The position numbers and the translations under genes were made by a program. From Chitinophagaceae bacterium (GTDB lineage Bacteria > Bacteroidota > Bacteroidia > Chitinophagales > Chitinophagaceae): 6,598 nucleotides of DNA. The stretch covers positions 1 to 6,598 of the forward strand of contig DMRT01000267.1 of the NCBI GenBank assembly GCA_003455235.1. The letters are read 5' to 3'. Under the pieces are notes generated by a model. It saw only the letters and a list, made by a program, of their open reading frames with translations, did no database searches and was not told where the DNA came from. Shown piece after piece: positions 1 through 6,208 of this stretch (positions are counted from its first letter, which is position 1; the number at the start of each line of letters is the position of its first letter).

Positions 1-1443
1 CTGTTTGATTCCGTTGCATACAAAACCGTTGTTTCAAACGGGCTGGTGTTGGATAAGAACGGCAACAAGATGAGCAAACGCCTCGGCAACGTGGTTGACC
101 CCTTTGCCACCATCAACAGCTTTGGAGCCGACGCCACCCGCTGGTACCTCATCACCAATGCATCACCCTGGGACAGCCTGAAATTTGACGTGGAAGGCAT
201 CAAGGAAGTACAGCGGAAATTTTTCGGCACCCTGTATAACACCTACCAGTTCTTTGCCCTGTATGCCAACGTGGATGGCTTTGCCTTCTCCGAAAAATAC
301 ATCCCGGTAAAAGAAAGACCGGAGATTGACCAGTGGATTTTATCCTCCCTGAACTCACTGATCAAAGAAGTTCAGAAAAACCTCGATAATTATGAACCCA
401 CCCAGGCCGGCCGTGCCATTGAAGATTTTGTGGATGCCCACCTCAGCAACTGGTACGTACGCCTCTGCCGCCGCCGCTTCTGGAAGGGTGAATACGAACA
501 CGACAAGATATGTGCATACCAGACTTTGTACGAATGCCTGGAAACACTCAGCAAACTGATGGCCCCGGTGGCACCCTTCTTTGCCGACTGGCTATTCAAT
601 AACCTTAACAGGGTTTCGAACCGGTTTGCAAATGAATCTGTTCATCATACCGATTTTCCAAAAGCCGATGAATCCGTGATTGATACCGACCTGGAAAAAA
701 GAATGCAACTGGCACAGGATACTTCTTCCCTCATCCTGTCACTGCGTAAGAAAGTAAATATCAAGGTAAGGCAGCCCCTGCAGAAAGTATTTATCCCGGC
801 GCTGGATTCTGCCATGGCGGAACGTATAAAAAAAGTGGAAGAGATCATCAAAGCCGAAACCAATATAAAGGAAGTGGACATCCTGGGGGCTGAAAATGAT
901 TTTATCCGCAAAAAAGCCAAGGCCAACTTCAAAACCCTGGGCAAACGACTGGGACCTAAAATGAAATGGGCAGCCGAACAGATTGCCGCATTTGATAACA
1001 ACCAGATCGGCCTGGCCCTTGAAAATGGTTACACCCTGAACCCGGGTTACGAAGCAGCCGGGGAAGAGCCTGTGACCATTACGGCTGAAGACCTGGAGGT
1101 TTCCACCGATGACATTCCCGGCTACGAAGTGGCTGTAAAAGGACAGCTGACAGTAGCTTTAGATATAACGATAACGGATGATCTGAAAATGGAAGGAGAC
1201 GCCCGGGAATTCGTAAACAGGATCCAGAACATACGGAAAGACAATGGGTTTAACCTTACCGACCGCATTGATGTTTCGGTGCTGGAAAATGGCGGCCTGC
1301 AACCCTCCTTAATTCAATATAAAGACTATATTTGCGCCGAAATTCTGGCGGATTCACTGGCATTTTTGCCGGCCTTAGACACCGGTACCGAAATTGAAGT
1401 GAATGATGTCGCATTAAAAGTGAACGTACTTAAAAAAGGATAA
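1..1443 (+). CDS. ileS: Isoleucyl-tRNA synthetase, C-terminal part (5' end outside window)
   Basis: Cytoplasmic class I aminoacyl-tRNA synthetase that charges tRNA-Ile with isoleucine. The frame is open from base 1 to a TAA stop, giving 480 visible residues; the catalytic core with the HIGH motif lies upstream of the window, so an internal GTG at 46 is not the start. The class I signature loop is seen as KMSKRLGN (fragment residues 23-30). It is followed by the anticodon-binding helical domain (about 106-200, with RPEIDQWIL and SNWYVRLCRRRFWKG) and a C-terminal domain containing REFVNRIQNIRKDNGF (about 402-417), resembling the DUF5915-type tail of long, eukaryote-like (type 2) IleRS. No CxxC...CxxC zinc knuckle is present at the C-terminus, unlike E. 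coli-type IleRS. IleRS rather than Val/LeuRS is chosen from the anticodon-binding and C-terminal motifs. It is co-directional with the DksA-like gene 4 bases downstream. Confidence 0.96.
   Translation: MFDSVAYKTVVSNGLVLDKNGNKMSKRLGNVVDPFATINSFGADATRWYLITNASPWDSLKFDVEGIKEVQRKFFGTLYNTYQFFALYANVDGFAFSEKYIPVKERPEIDQWILSSLNSLIKEVQKNLDNYEPTQAGRAIEDFVDAHLSNWYVRLCRRRFWKGEYEHDKICAYQTLYECLETLSKLMAPVAPFFADWLFNNLNRVSNRFANESVHHTDFPKADESVIDTDLEKRMQLAQDTSSLILSLRKKVNIKVRQPLQKVFIPALDSAMAERIKKVEEIIKAETNIKEVDILGAENDFIRKKAKANFKTLGKRLGPKMKWAAEQIAAFDNNQIGLALENGYTLNPGYEAAGEEPVTITAEDLEVSTDDIPGYEVAVKGQLTVALDITITDDLKMEGDAREFVNRIQNIRKDNGFNLTDRIDVSVLENGGLQPSLIQYKDYICAEILADSLAFLPALDTGTEIEVNDVALKVNVLKKG
1435..1440 (+). 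promoter_or_regulatory. Ribosome binding site (AAAGGA) of the DksA-like gene
   Basis: AAAGGA lies 7 bases before the ATG at 1448, inside the last codons of ileS. It supports that ATG as the start and suggests coupled translation with ileS. Most other genes in the window have no comparable purine-rich site, which is usual in Bacteroidota. Confidence 0.55.
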
Positions 1444-1447
1444 CAGT

Positions 1448-2254
1448 ATGGCAACAAAAAAGAAAGCAGCTAAACCGGCTGCTAAGAAACCGGCAAAACC
1501 CGTTAAAAAATCTGCCCCGGCCAAAAAAACCGCTCCTAAAAAAGCAGTTGCCAAAAAGCCTGTTGCTAAAAAACCGGCGGCCAAAAAGCCCGCTAAACCT
1601 GCTCCCAAAAAAGCAGCCCCTAAAAAAACTGTAAAACCTGCCGCAAAAGCAGCAGCAAAACCTATGAAAAAGAAAGTAGAGGTAAAAAAGCCGGCTGCCA
1701 AAGCGGCCCCGGTAAAAAAAGCACCCGAAAAACCATCGATGCCCCAGAAAGCAAAAGACATCAAGATCATCCCGGCCAAACCGGTGGTATTACCCAAAAT
1801 CAACACAAAAACTTCCCGGAAATACCAGCCCGACTTCACCAAGTCGGTACTGGACCAGCCCAAGATTGACCCGGGAGCACCCATTGTACGGTACAGCGAC
1901 AGTGACCTGGCCGAATTCAGGGAACTCATCCAGCGCAAACTGGAATCGGCAAAAAAAGAACTGGCTTACCTGCAGGGCCTGATCACCCGTAAGGATGAAA
2001 CCGGTGGGGATATGGACGACAGCCGTTACATGACCATGGAAGACGGAAGCATCAGCATGGAAAGGGAACAGCTGAGCCAGATGGCCAGCCGCCAGATCAC
2101 CTTTATCGATCACCTGGAAAAAGCACTGATGCGGATCGAGAACAAAACCTATGGCATCTGCCGTGTTACCGGTAAACTGATCGACAAAGCCCGCCTGCGT
2201 GCCGTACCGCATGCTACATTAAGCATTGAAGCGAAGATGGGAGCGGTTAAGTAA
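1448..2254 (+). CDS. DksA/TraR-family regulator with Lys/Ala/Pro-rich N-terminal tail and degenerate zinc finger
   Basis: The 268-residue protein has two parts. Residues 2-100 are almost entirely Lys, Ala and Pro (KKPAAKK, APKK units), strongly basic and probably disordered, like a histone H1 tail. Residues about 150-268 match the DksA/TraR fold: a long helix (about 151-180), an acidic tip region (about 183-199), a second helix (about 203-232), then YGICRVTG and ATLSIEAK in place of the zinc finger. The four zinc positions, correctly spaced (21 residues from first to third, as in E. coli DksA), read Cys238, Thr241, Ser259, Ala262, so zinc binding is unlikely. DksA proteins bind the RNA polymerase secondary channel and tune transcription, often with ppGpp; whether this one does is inference. 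It starts 4 bases after ileS with a Shine-Dalgarno site and ends just before a terminator, so it is the last gene of that operon. Confidence 0.9.
   Translation: MATKKKAAKPAAKKPAKPVKKSAPAKKTAPKKAVAKKPVAKKPAAKKPAKPAPKKAAPKKTVKPAAKAAAKPMKKKVEVKKPAAKAAPVKKAPEKPSMPQKAKDIKIIPAKPVVLPKINTKTSRKYQPDFTKSVLDQPKIDPGAPIVRYSDSDLAEFRELIQRKLESAKKELAYLQGLITRKDETGGDMDDSRYMTMEDGSISMEREQLSQMASRQITFIDHLEKALMRIENKTYGICRVTGKLIDKARLRAVPHATLSIEAKMGAVK
1451..1747 (+). repeat. Low-complexity imperfect repeat encoding the Lys/Ala/Pro tail
   Basis: About 300 bases built from imperfect short units such as GCCAAAAAGCC and AAACCGGC, encoding KKPAAKK/APKK-like steps. It contains many A-runs of 6-7 (for example 1505-1510, 1523-1529, 1622-1628, 1714-1720). 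Units are degenerate rather than exact, so this is a compositionally biased coding repeat, not a clean tandem array. Confidence 0.7.
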
Positions 2255-2277
2255 ATTCAAAAGTAAAAACTCAAAAT

Positions 2278-2314
2278 AAAAAAAGGAGAATGAGTAATTT
2301 CATTCTCCTTTTTT
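2278..2314 (+). terminator. Intrinsic terminator after the ileS-dksA-like unit
   Basis: A perfect inverted repeat pairs GGAGAATGA (2285-2293) with TCATTCTCC (2300-2308) around a 6-base loop. It is flanked by an A-run (2278-2284) and a T-run (2309-2314) that extend the stem and supply the U-tract. It lies 23 bases after the stop of the DksA-like gene. The symmetric A/T flanks would let it act in both directions, but no minus-strand gene runs into it. Confidence 0.9.
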
Positions 2315-2333
2315 ATTTCAACCAACCAAAGCC

Positions 2334-2681
2334 ATGTTTAAAAAATTACGAACCGTTGTTTATCACGTAGCTGATCTGTCAAAAGCCAAAGAATGGTACA
2401 AGGATATTACGGGTATTGAACCCTATTTCGACGAACCCTTTTATGCAGGGTTCGATATCAACGGGTGTGAGCTCGGGCTTGATCCGGATATGACCGCTGT
2501 TACAGCCGGCAATCACAGTTTTGTTTACTGGAGTGTGGATGACATAGAAACATCGCTGAAAACCTTACTGACGAAAAAAGCAGTCATCATTCAACCTGCA
2601 ACCGACGTAGGTGGAAATATCAAAGTAGCCGTAGTGAATGATCCATGGGGAAATGCGGTAGGCCTGATCGAAGGCGCCTGA
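2334..2681 (+). CDS. VOC-family (glyoxalase/bleomycin-resistance fold) protein
   Basis: A 115-residue single-domain protein of the vicinal oxygen chelate superfamily, probably cytoplasmic since no signal peptide is seen. The first beta-alpha-beta module is VVYHVADLSKAKEWYKDITG (residues 8-27), followed by GFDINGCELGL; the second is VYWSVDDIETSL (64-75) and ends with VVNDPWGNAVGLIEG (100-114), the usual C-terminal strand with its final Glu. Candidate metal ligands are His11, Glu46 and Glu113. The fourth position, usually His just before the second module's V-D-D, appears to be Phe63, with His61 nearby, so the metal site may be incomplete. Length fits the small VOC class. Substrate cannot be told: these folds serve as lyases, dioxygenases, isomerases or binding proteins. 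It starts 19 bases after the terminator T-run and stands alone, so it must have its own promoter; none was recognised. Confidence 0.85.
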   Translation: MFKKLRTVVYHVADLSKAKEWYKDITGIEPYFDEPFYAGFDINGCELGLDPDMTAVTAGNHSFVYWSVDDIETSLKTLLTKKAVIIQPATDVGGNIKVAVVNDPWGNAVGLIEGA

Positions 2682-2692
2682 ATATTACCCGG

Positions 2693-3022
2693 TTATTGCC
2701 CGGCCTCTCGTATCCGAATGATCCGGTTTTCTGTACGGCCATCGTTTAGCGCTTTTGTGTACTGAATGCTGAACCGGTTATTCAGGATGGCATAATTCAC
2801 TGTGATATTGCCCGAATGATCGGTACTGTAAAAAACATAAGGCGTGAATTCACTCTTCAGGGCATTAAAAAGCCATTCCTTCTTTTGGGCATCGGTAAAC
2901 TGCAGGTAAAGTGTATTGTCTTTTTTTAACACACCGGTAAATGTGGCAATAAGCGGCGGCTGCGTAAATCCTGTTGTGGATAGCAGACAGCCGACAATAA
3001 AAATCAGTAAAAAAGGTTTCAT
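2693..3022 (-). CDS. Small secreted protein of unknown family
   Basis: This 109-residue product begins with a clear export signal: Lys2, a hydrophobic stretch (residues 4-16), then TTGFTQ, with probable cleavage near residue 20. IVGC at residues 9-12 loosely resembles a lipobox, but the hydrophobic region continues past Cys12 and only 11 residues precede it, so a lipoprotein is the less likely reading. The mature part is short and rich in beta-type stretches (ATFTGVL, TLYLQFTD, ITVNYAIL, RFSIQYTK, RIIRIRE). I do not recognise the family. It is the last gene of the five-gene minus-strand group, 14 bases after the stop of the TANFOR-like gene, and converges on the VOC gene. Its position suggests a periplasmic or surface accessory to the upstream genes, which is inference from context only. 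Confidence 0.8.
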   Translation of the reverse strand: MKPFLLIFIVGCLLSTTGFTQPPLIATFTGVLKKDNTLYLQFTDAQKKEWLFNALKSEFTPYVFYSTDHSGNITVNYAILNNRFSIQYTKALNDGRTENRIIRIREAGQ

Positions 3023-3036
3023 GCTGTGGTCAGGAA

Positions 3037-3891
3037 TTAATTCTCCCGGGGCCTTGCTGAATTTTTTATCACAAATACTCTTGGTTCGCTTCTTCCTTCC
3101 GGGTTGGTATCTGTTGTGCTGTATAAATTACCCAGTTCATCCGTCGTTCTTATTGTCCAGATGAACTTATGTTCCAGCGAATCCATAAATAACAGCTGCG
3201 GCCTCCAGATATACTGCGTATTGCCTTTTATGATCACATTCAATACCGGTTGATTGGCCCGTAAGGCCTGCACGGTTTTCTGATGGGGCAATACTTCAAA
3301 CACCTGGAGGTTGTAACTGGGAACACCGGCAGTGCTCTTTATCACATTCGTCCAGCGGAAGGTAATGGCTGTTTGTGCGGTAACAGCCGGTAATGGCTGG
3401 TTATCATAAGGAGCGAATAAAACGGGTAGCTGAACGCCTGTCATTGTAAAATCCCGGGTTACCGGTGCTGTTAACGGAATGCCCGATGACGAATCCAGTT
3501 GTACCGTCAGCGTATACATTCCCTGGGGCAGTTTGCCGGTTCGTAGTAAACCCGATTTATAACTTCCCGCAAACGACATCTGGTTTAAGGGAACCACATC
3601 CCTCGCAGAAAAAACAGTATTCCCCGGCGGCAGCGTATATACAATTCCCGCAACCGGTATCCTGGTTGCCACCACGTCGCCATTAATAGTTTTTATTTCG
3701 CTTCGCATTACCACCTGCCTTGGCCCGGCCGATGCATTGGTGGCAATGAGCGTAACTGTATTGGACCTGGCAGCCCATTCACTTAATTTAGCCGGGGGAG
3801 CAGGATTTACTACCAGCTGAATAGTGATCTGCGCATTGCTGCACATATAAAATACCATCATCAGCACACCGGAAAATATTTTTAGTTTCAT
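3037..3891 (-). CDS. Secreted surface protein with TANFOR-like N-terminal module and FnIII-like second half
   Basis: The 284-residue product has a signal peptide with likely cleavage after SNA (residue 20, next residue Gln). Residues about 21-150 follow the pattern of a module common in large Bacteroidota surface proteins and often annotated as TANFOR: an early PAPP motif (30-33), beta strands with TVTLIATNAS, a polar NGDVV step, LPPGNTVFSARD (87-98), and LPQGMYTLTV (121-130). Residues about 155-275 resemble a fibronectin type III-like domain: PVLFAPYDNQPLP, ITFRWTN, YNLQVFEV, KFIWTIRTTDELGN. The TANFOR assignment is from memory of family pattern and not certain; the beta-sandwich, exported nature is well supported. 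Known relatives are usually much longer, with many FnIII repeats, so this is a compact version. It begins 9 bases after the barrel gene's stop, indicating co-transcription and perhaps physical partnership. Confidence 0.8.
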   Translation of the reverse strand: MKLKIFSGVLMMVFYMCSNAQITIQLVVNPAPPAKLSEWAARSNTVTLIATNASAGPRQVVMRSEIKTINGDVVATRIPVAGIVYTLPPGNTVFSARDVVPLNQMSFAGSYKSGLLRTGKLPQGMYTLTVQLDSSSGIPLTAPVTRDFTMTGVQLPVLFAPYDNQPLPAVTAQTAITFRWTNVIKSTAGVPSYNLQVFEVLPHQKTVQALRANQPVLNVIIKGNTQYIWRPQLLFMDSLEHKFIWTIRTTDELGNLYSTTDTNPEGRSEPRVFVIKNSARPREN

Positions 3892-3900
3892 ATTTCTTTT

Positions 3901-5694
3901 TTAAAAGCTGTACACAAAACCCGATTTCACATTGCTTTCCAGGTAATGACTGTTTATTAAAGCAGGTGGAGGCGCCAGTTCATCTCCATATTTGAAATTA
4001 TTGGCGGTAAGGGCAATACTCCAATGCAGTTTTGCACTTAATTCCCTGTCGGCCGTAAAGCCTGCTATGAAATTGCTGTTACCACTGAACTGGTTCAGCC
4101 TGCCCAGGCTGTATTGCAGCTGGCCTTTGAACTGCCATTTTTTATTGGCAGATGATAGGCCCAGGCCCGAAGAAACCGTGAACAGTTTATTGGTGATACC
4201 CGCCTGCGAATTATAGAAATAAACCACCGAAAAATCTGGCGTATAATTCCTGTCGAAGAACGAAGGCATATACAGCAGGGTAATATTGTGTGTATTGTTA
4301 TCGGTGATGCTGAAGGGTGTTATTAAAAGCTCTTCTTTGTATTTACTGAAATTGTAGGTAAGACTCAATAAATGGCTTACTGTTTTACGTTTATTAAAAA
4401 AAGTCCAGGCCGGGTTAACCACTATGTTATTGCTTACGTTGCGAACACCGTATATAGCTGTGCTGCTGCCCGCCCGGAAACCGGTATTGTTGTAAGTAAC
4501 GGTAATGCTCCATTTCTCCGAGAATTTATAACTGAAGTTGGTATTGGCAATGAACTGTTTGCTTTTTATGCTGGTGTTGCTTTGGTTGTTGGTGCGCTGC
4601 CCGATGCTGCCTGTAAAATTCAACTTGCTTTTGATGGCGGTTATCCTGGTATTGAAAACGGCATCAATATAATCGTTCTGCAGCATGGGGTAGCCTGCTG
4701 TTTTAAAACCGGCCCCCACATATTTTATGATGATGCCTGCATCCACCCATTGGCCTTTTTTTCCAACGGATACCTGTATGGCATTATCCTTTGTGGTACT
4801 TGTTTTTGCTTTAATGAACGGCAACAGGGAAGGTTTATCCATACCCGGCTGGGTAAGATCGCTGGTATAATAACTCTGCGCCCATTCGCTTTGTATGTAC
4901 CAGCCGTTCTTTGTGTACGCATCCGCCAGCAGGCTCATGGTAAAACTTTCTTCGGGTTGTTGTGTAAGGGGCGGACTGCTTACGCTGCTTTCCCTGTCTT
5001 TTACCTTTGCCAGGTTAAACGCCAGTTTATACCTGCCTTCTTTTTCCATACCCACCTGCATCATCCAGTGGTTGCGCAGGTAAGACCCGTTGATATCGGG
5101 CGGCAGGTAATCGATTCCCTGTTGTGAAGCGCCGGTAAAGAATTTTAAAATAAACCGTTTGGGATGGATATCGAAACCGGCTCCAAAGATGCCGATATCA
5201 CCGGTGCTGAAATCGCTGTACTTTACGTATTGTGTGCCCAGCAACACATCGCCCCATTTAAAATGCGGACTGATGCCGAGATTGTTTGCCGGATTGGTAA
5301 GCCACTGCAAAAAACTTTGCTTTGCTCCGTTTTGTTTAAAGCCACTCCAGGGCCCTGCAAAATTAGTAGGCGTTAACGTGATATTGATGTTAACCGGGAT
5401 GCTGAGCCAATTGCCAAAATTAAACACAGGATTAAGATCGAGCCGGCCCTGGTGCCAGGGGGCACGGGGGCTGAAGATATTGCTGGCCTGTGGCCGCTGG
5501 TTAAGTCCGTACCCTTCATAGCTGATGCCCATGCTGCCGGTTACATAAAAGGCTTTGGTTGTTGTATCTAATGCCGGCAATGCAGCCGTATCTGTCTTTA
5601 CGAGCAAGGTATCAGTAACTTTGGTGCTGTCTGTTTGAGCAAATGAATGCAGAGAAGTGAATAGCAGGAATGGAATAAAGACAGTTGAGCGCAT
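3901..5694 (-). CDS. Predicted outer-membrane beta-barrel protein
   Basis: The 597-residue product has a signal peptide (hydrophobic core 5-15, HSFAQ, cleavage after Ala19) and a Ser/Thr/Asp-rich linker (about 21-47). After that come many alternating amphipathic strands with aromatic girdles, such as NFSYKFSEKWSITVTYNN and HLLSLTYNFSKYKEELLITPF, and a C-terminal Phe in GFVYSF, the classic outer-membrane barrel terminus. A conserved-looking block ISPHFKWGDVLLGTQYVKYS followed by GAGFDIHPKRFILKFFTG (141-188) resembles a segment I associate with Bacteroidota barrels found beside TANFOR-like genes. No TonB box, plug domain or SusD partner is seen, so it is not a typical TonB-dependent transporter. 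Start is the ATG giving a proper signal peptide. Function is unknown; a surface anchor, secretion or porin-like role is possible. It lies 40 bases after the upstream small-protein gene and 9 before the next. Confidence 0.88.
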   Translation of the reverse strand: MRSTVFIPFLLFTSLHSFAQTDSTKVTDTLLVKTDTAALPALDTTTKAFYVTGSMGISYEGYGLNQRPQASNIFSPRAPWHQGRLDLNPVFNFGNWLSIPVNINITLTPTNFAGPWSGFKQNGAKQSFLQWLTNPANNLGISPHFKWGDVLLGTQYVKYSDFSTGDIGIFGAGFDIHPKRFILKFFTGASQQGIDYLPPDINGSYLRNHWMMQVGMEKEGRYKLAFNLAKVKDRESSVSSPPLTQQPEESFTMSLLADAYTKNGWYIQSEWAQSYYTSDLTQPGMDKPSLLPFIKAKTSTTKDNAIQVSVGKKGQWVDAGIIIKYVGAGFKTAGYPMLQNDYIDAVFNTRITAIKSKLNFTGSIGQRTNNQSNTSIKSKQFIANTNFSYKFSEKWSITVTYNNTGFRAGSSTAIYGVRNVSNNIVVNPAWTFFNKRKTVSHLLSLTYNFSKYKEELLITPFSITDNNTHNITLLYMPSFFDRNYTPDFSVVYFYNSQAGITNKLFTVSSGLGLSSANKKWQFKGQLQYSLGRLNQFSGNSNFIAGFTADRELSAKLHWSIALTANNFKYGDELAPPPALINSHYLESNVKSGFVYSF

Positions 5695-5734
5695 GAATTA
5701 GTTTTTGGTTAGCGGGGAGTAAAACAATATTTTT

Positions 5735-6190
5735 TTATTCGCCACCTATCCTCAAGCCTTTTGCAATAAGTTTGCCTCCCAGCATTACCTCGTAAGTACC
5801 TGTTGGTATATCGATAAATTCAAAACTGCCATCAGCATTAAGACTACTGGTTTTTACTGCTGAACCACCCTGGCCTTTGTCTCTGGTAAGTGTGAACCAA
5901 ACACTTCGGTTTGTACTCCCCGCAGCAGTGCTTCGAAAATTTTCAGCTACATCACCGGGGTTGAATATTATTTTACCTCTTAGCGGATTATTCGCTTTAA
6001 TCTTTGCCCGGCTTCTCCTGGCAGTTACATTAATGGCATCTCCCGCTGCAGCTATTGTGAACACAACTTCATTCCCGGTTCCGGTATTCATATCCAAAAC
6101 ATTTATCCGCTTTCCAAGTTTTTGGTTGTTTTGTGCAAATGCGGCAACAGAAAATAATAATGCTGTAAAAAGAATGAGTTGCTTTTTCAT
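5735..6190 (-). CDS. Small secreted protein, paralogue of the adjacent upstream gene
   Basis: The 151-residue product has a textbook signal peptide: MKKQ, a hydrophobic core (5-17), then AFAQ with cleavage after Ala19. The mature part is beta-rich: EVVFTIAAAGDAINVTARR (41-59), GKIIFNPGD (72-80), SVWFTLTRD (96-104), and GSFEFIDIPTGTYEVMLGGK (121-140). That last block has the look of a carboxypeptidase-regulatory or SpaA-like beta-sandwich end, where a Gly-Ser-Phe strand is followed by a G-T-Y-x-V strand. It has no cysteine after the signal. The same order of motifs appears in the partial gene immediately upstream, so the two are tandem paralogues. I do not recognise a named family. It sits 18 bases after that gene's stop and 40 bases before the barrel gene, with no terminator between, consistent with one transcript. 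Confidence 0.85.
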   Translation of the reverse strand: MKKQLILFTALLFSVAAFAQNNQKLGKRINVLDMNTGTGNEVVFTIAAAGDAINVTARRSRAKIKANNPLRGKIIFNPGDVAENFRSTAAGSTNRSVWFTLTRDKGQGGSAVKTSSLNADGSFEFIDIPTGTYEVMLGGKLIAKGLRIGGE

Positions 6191-6208
6191 TGTTTTGGGT
6201 TTAATAAT

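Noticed and set aside
1448..1747. Annotation as a histone H1-like protein
   Set aside because: The Lys/Ala/Pro part looks like one, but the frame continues without a break into a DksA/TraR domain, so it is a tail and not a separate gene.
1414..1938. 174-codon open frame on the minus strand opposite the DksA-like gene, with a hydrophobic Gly/Ala/Phe-rich product
   Set aside because: It is the complement of the Lys/Ala/Pro repeat: AAA and GCC codons read backwards give Phe and Gly/Ala. The plus-strand frame has a recognisable DksA domain and a ribosome binding site.
1790..2212. 140-codon open frame on the minus strand opposite the DksA core
   Set aside because: It lies entirely within the strongly supported DksA-like domain and shows no family features.
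2682..2700. Possible shared terminator between the convergent VOC and small secreted protein genes
   Set aside because: Only a weak imperfect palindrome around ACCCGGT is present, with no stable stem and no T-run.
3034..3043. Perfect 10-base palindrome GAATTAATTC at the end of the TANFOR-like gene
   Set aside because: Short A/T-rich palindromes are expected by chance, and it overlaps the stop codon with no partner site.
4372..5127. 251-codon open frame on the plus strand inside the barrel gene
   Set aside because: The minus-strand frame has a signal peptide, barrel strand pattern and terminal Phe over its whole length; the antisense product shows no coherent domain or start context.
5695..5734. 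T-rich stretch between the small protein gene and the barrel gene as a terminator or promoter
   Set aside because: In the direction of transcription it has no hairpin before a T-run, and no clear Bacteroidota TAnnTTTG element was found.
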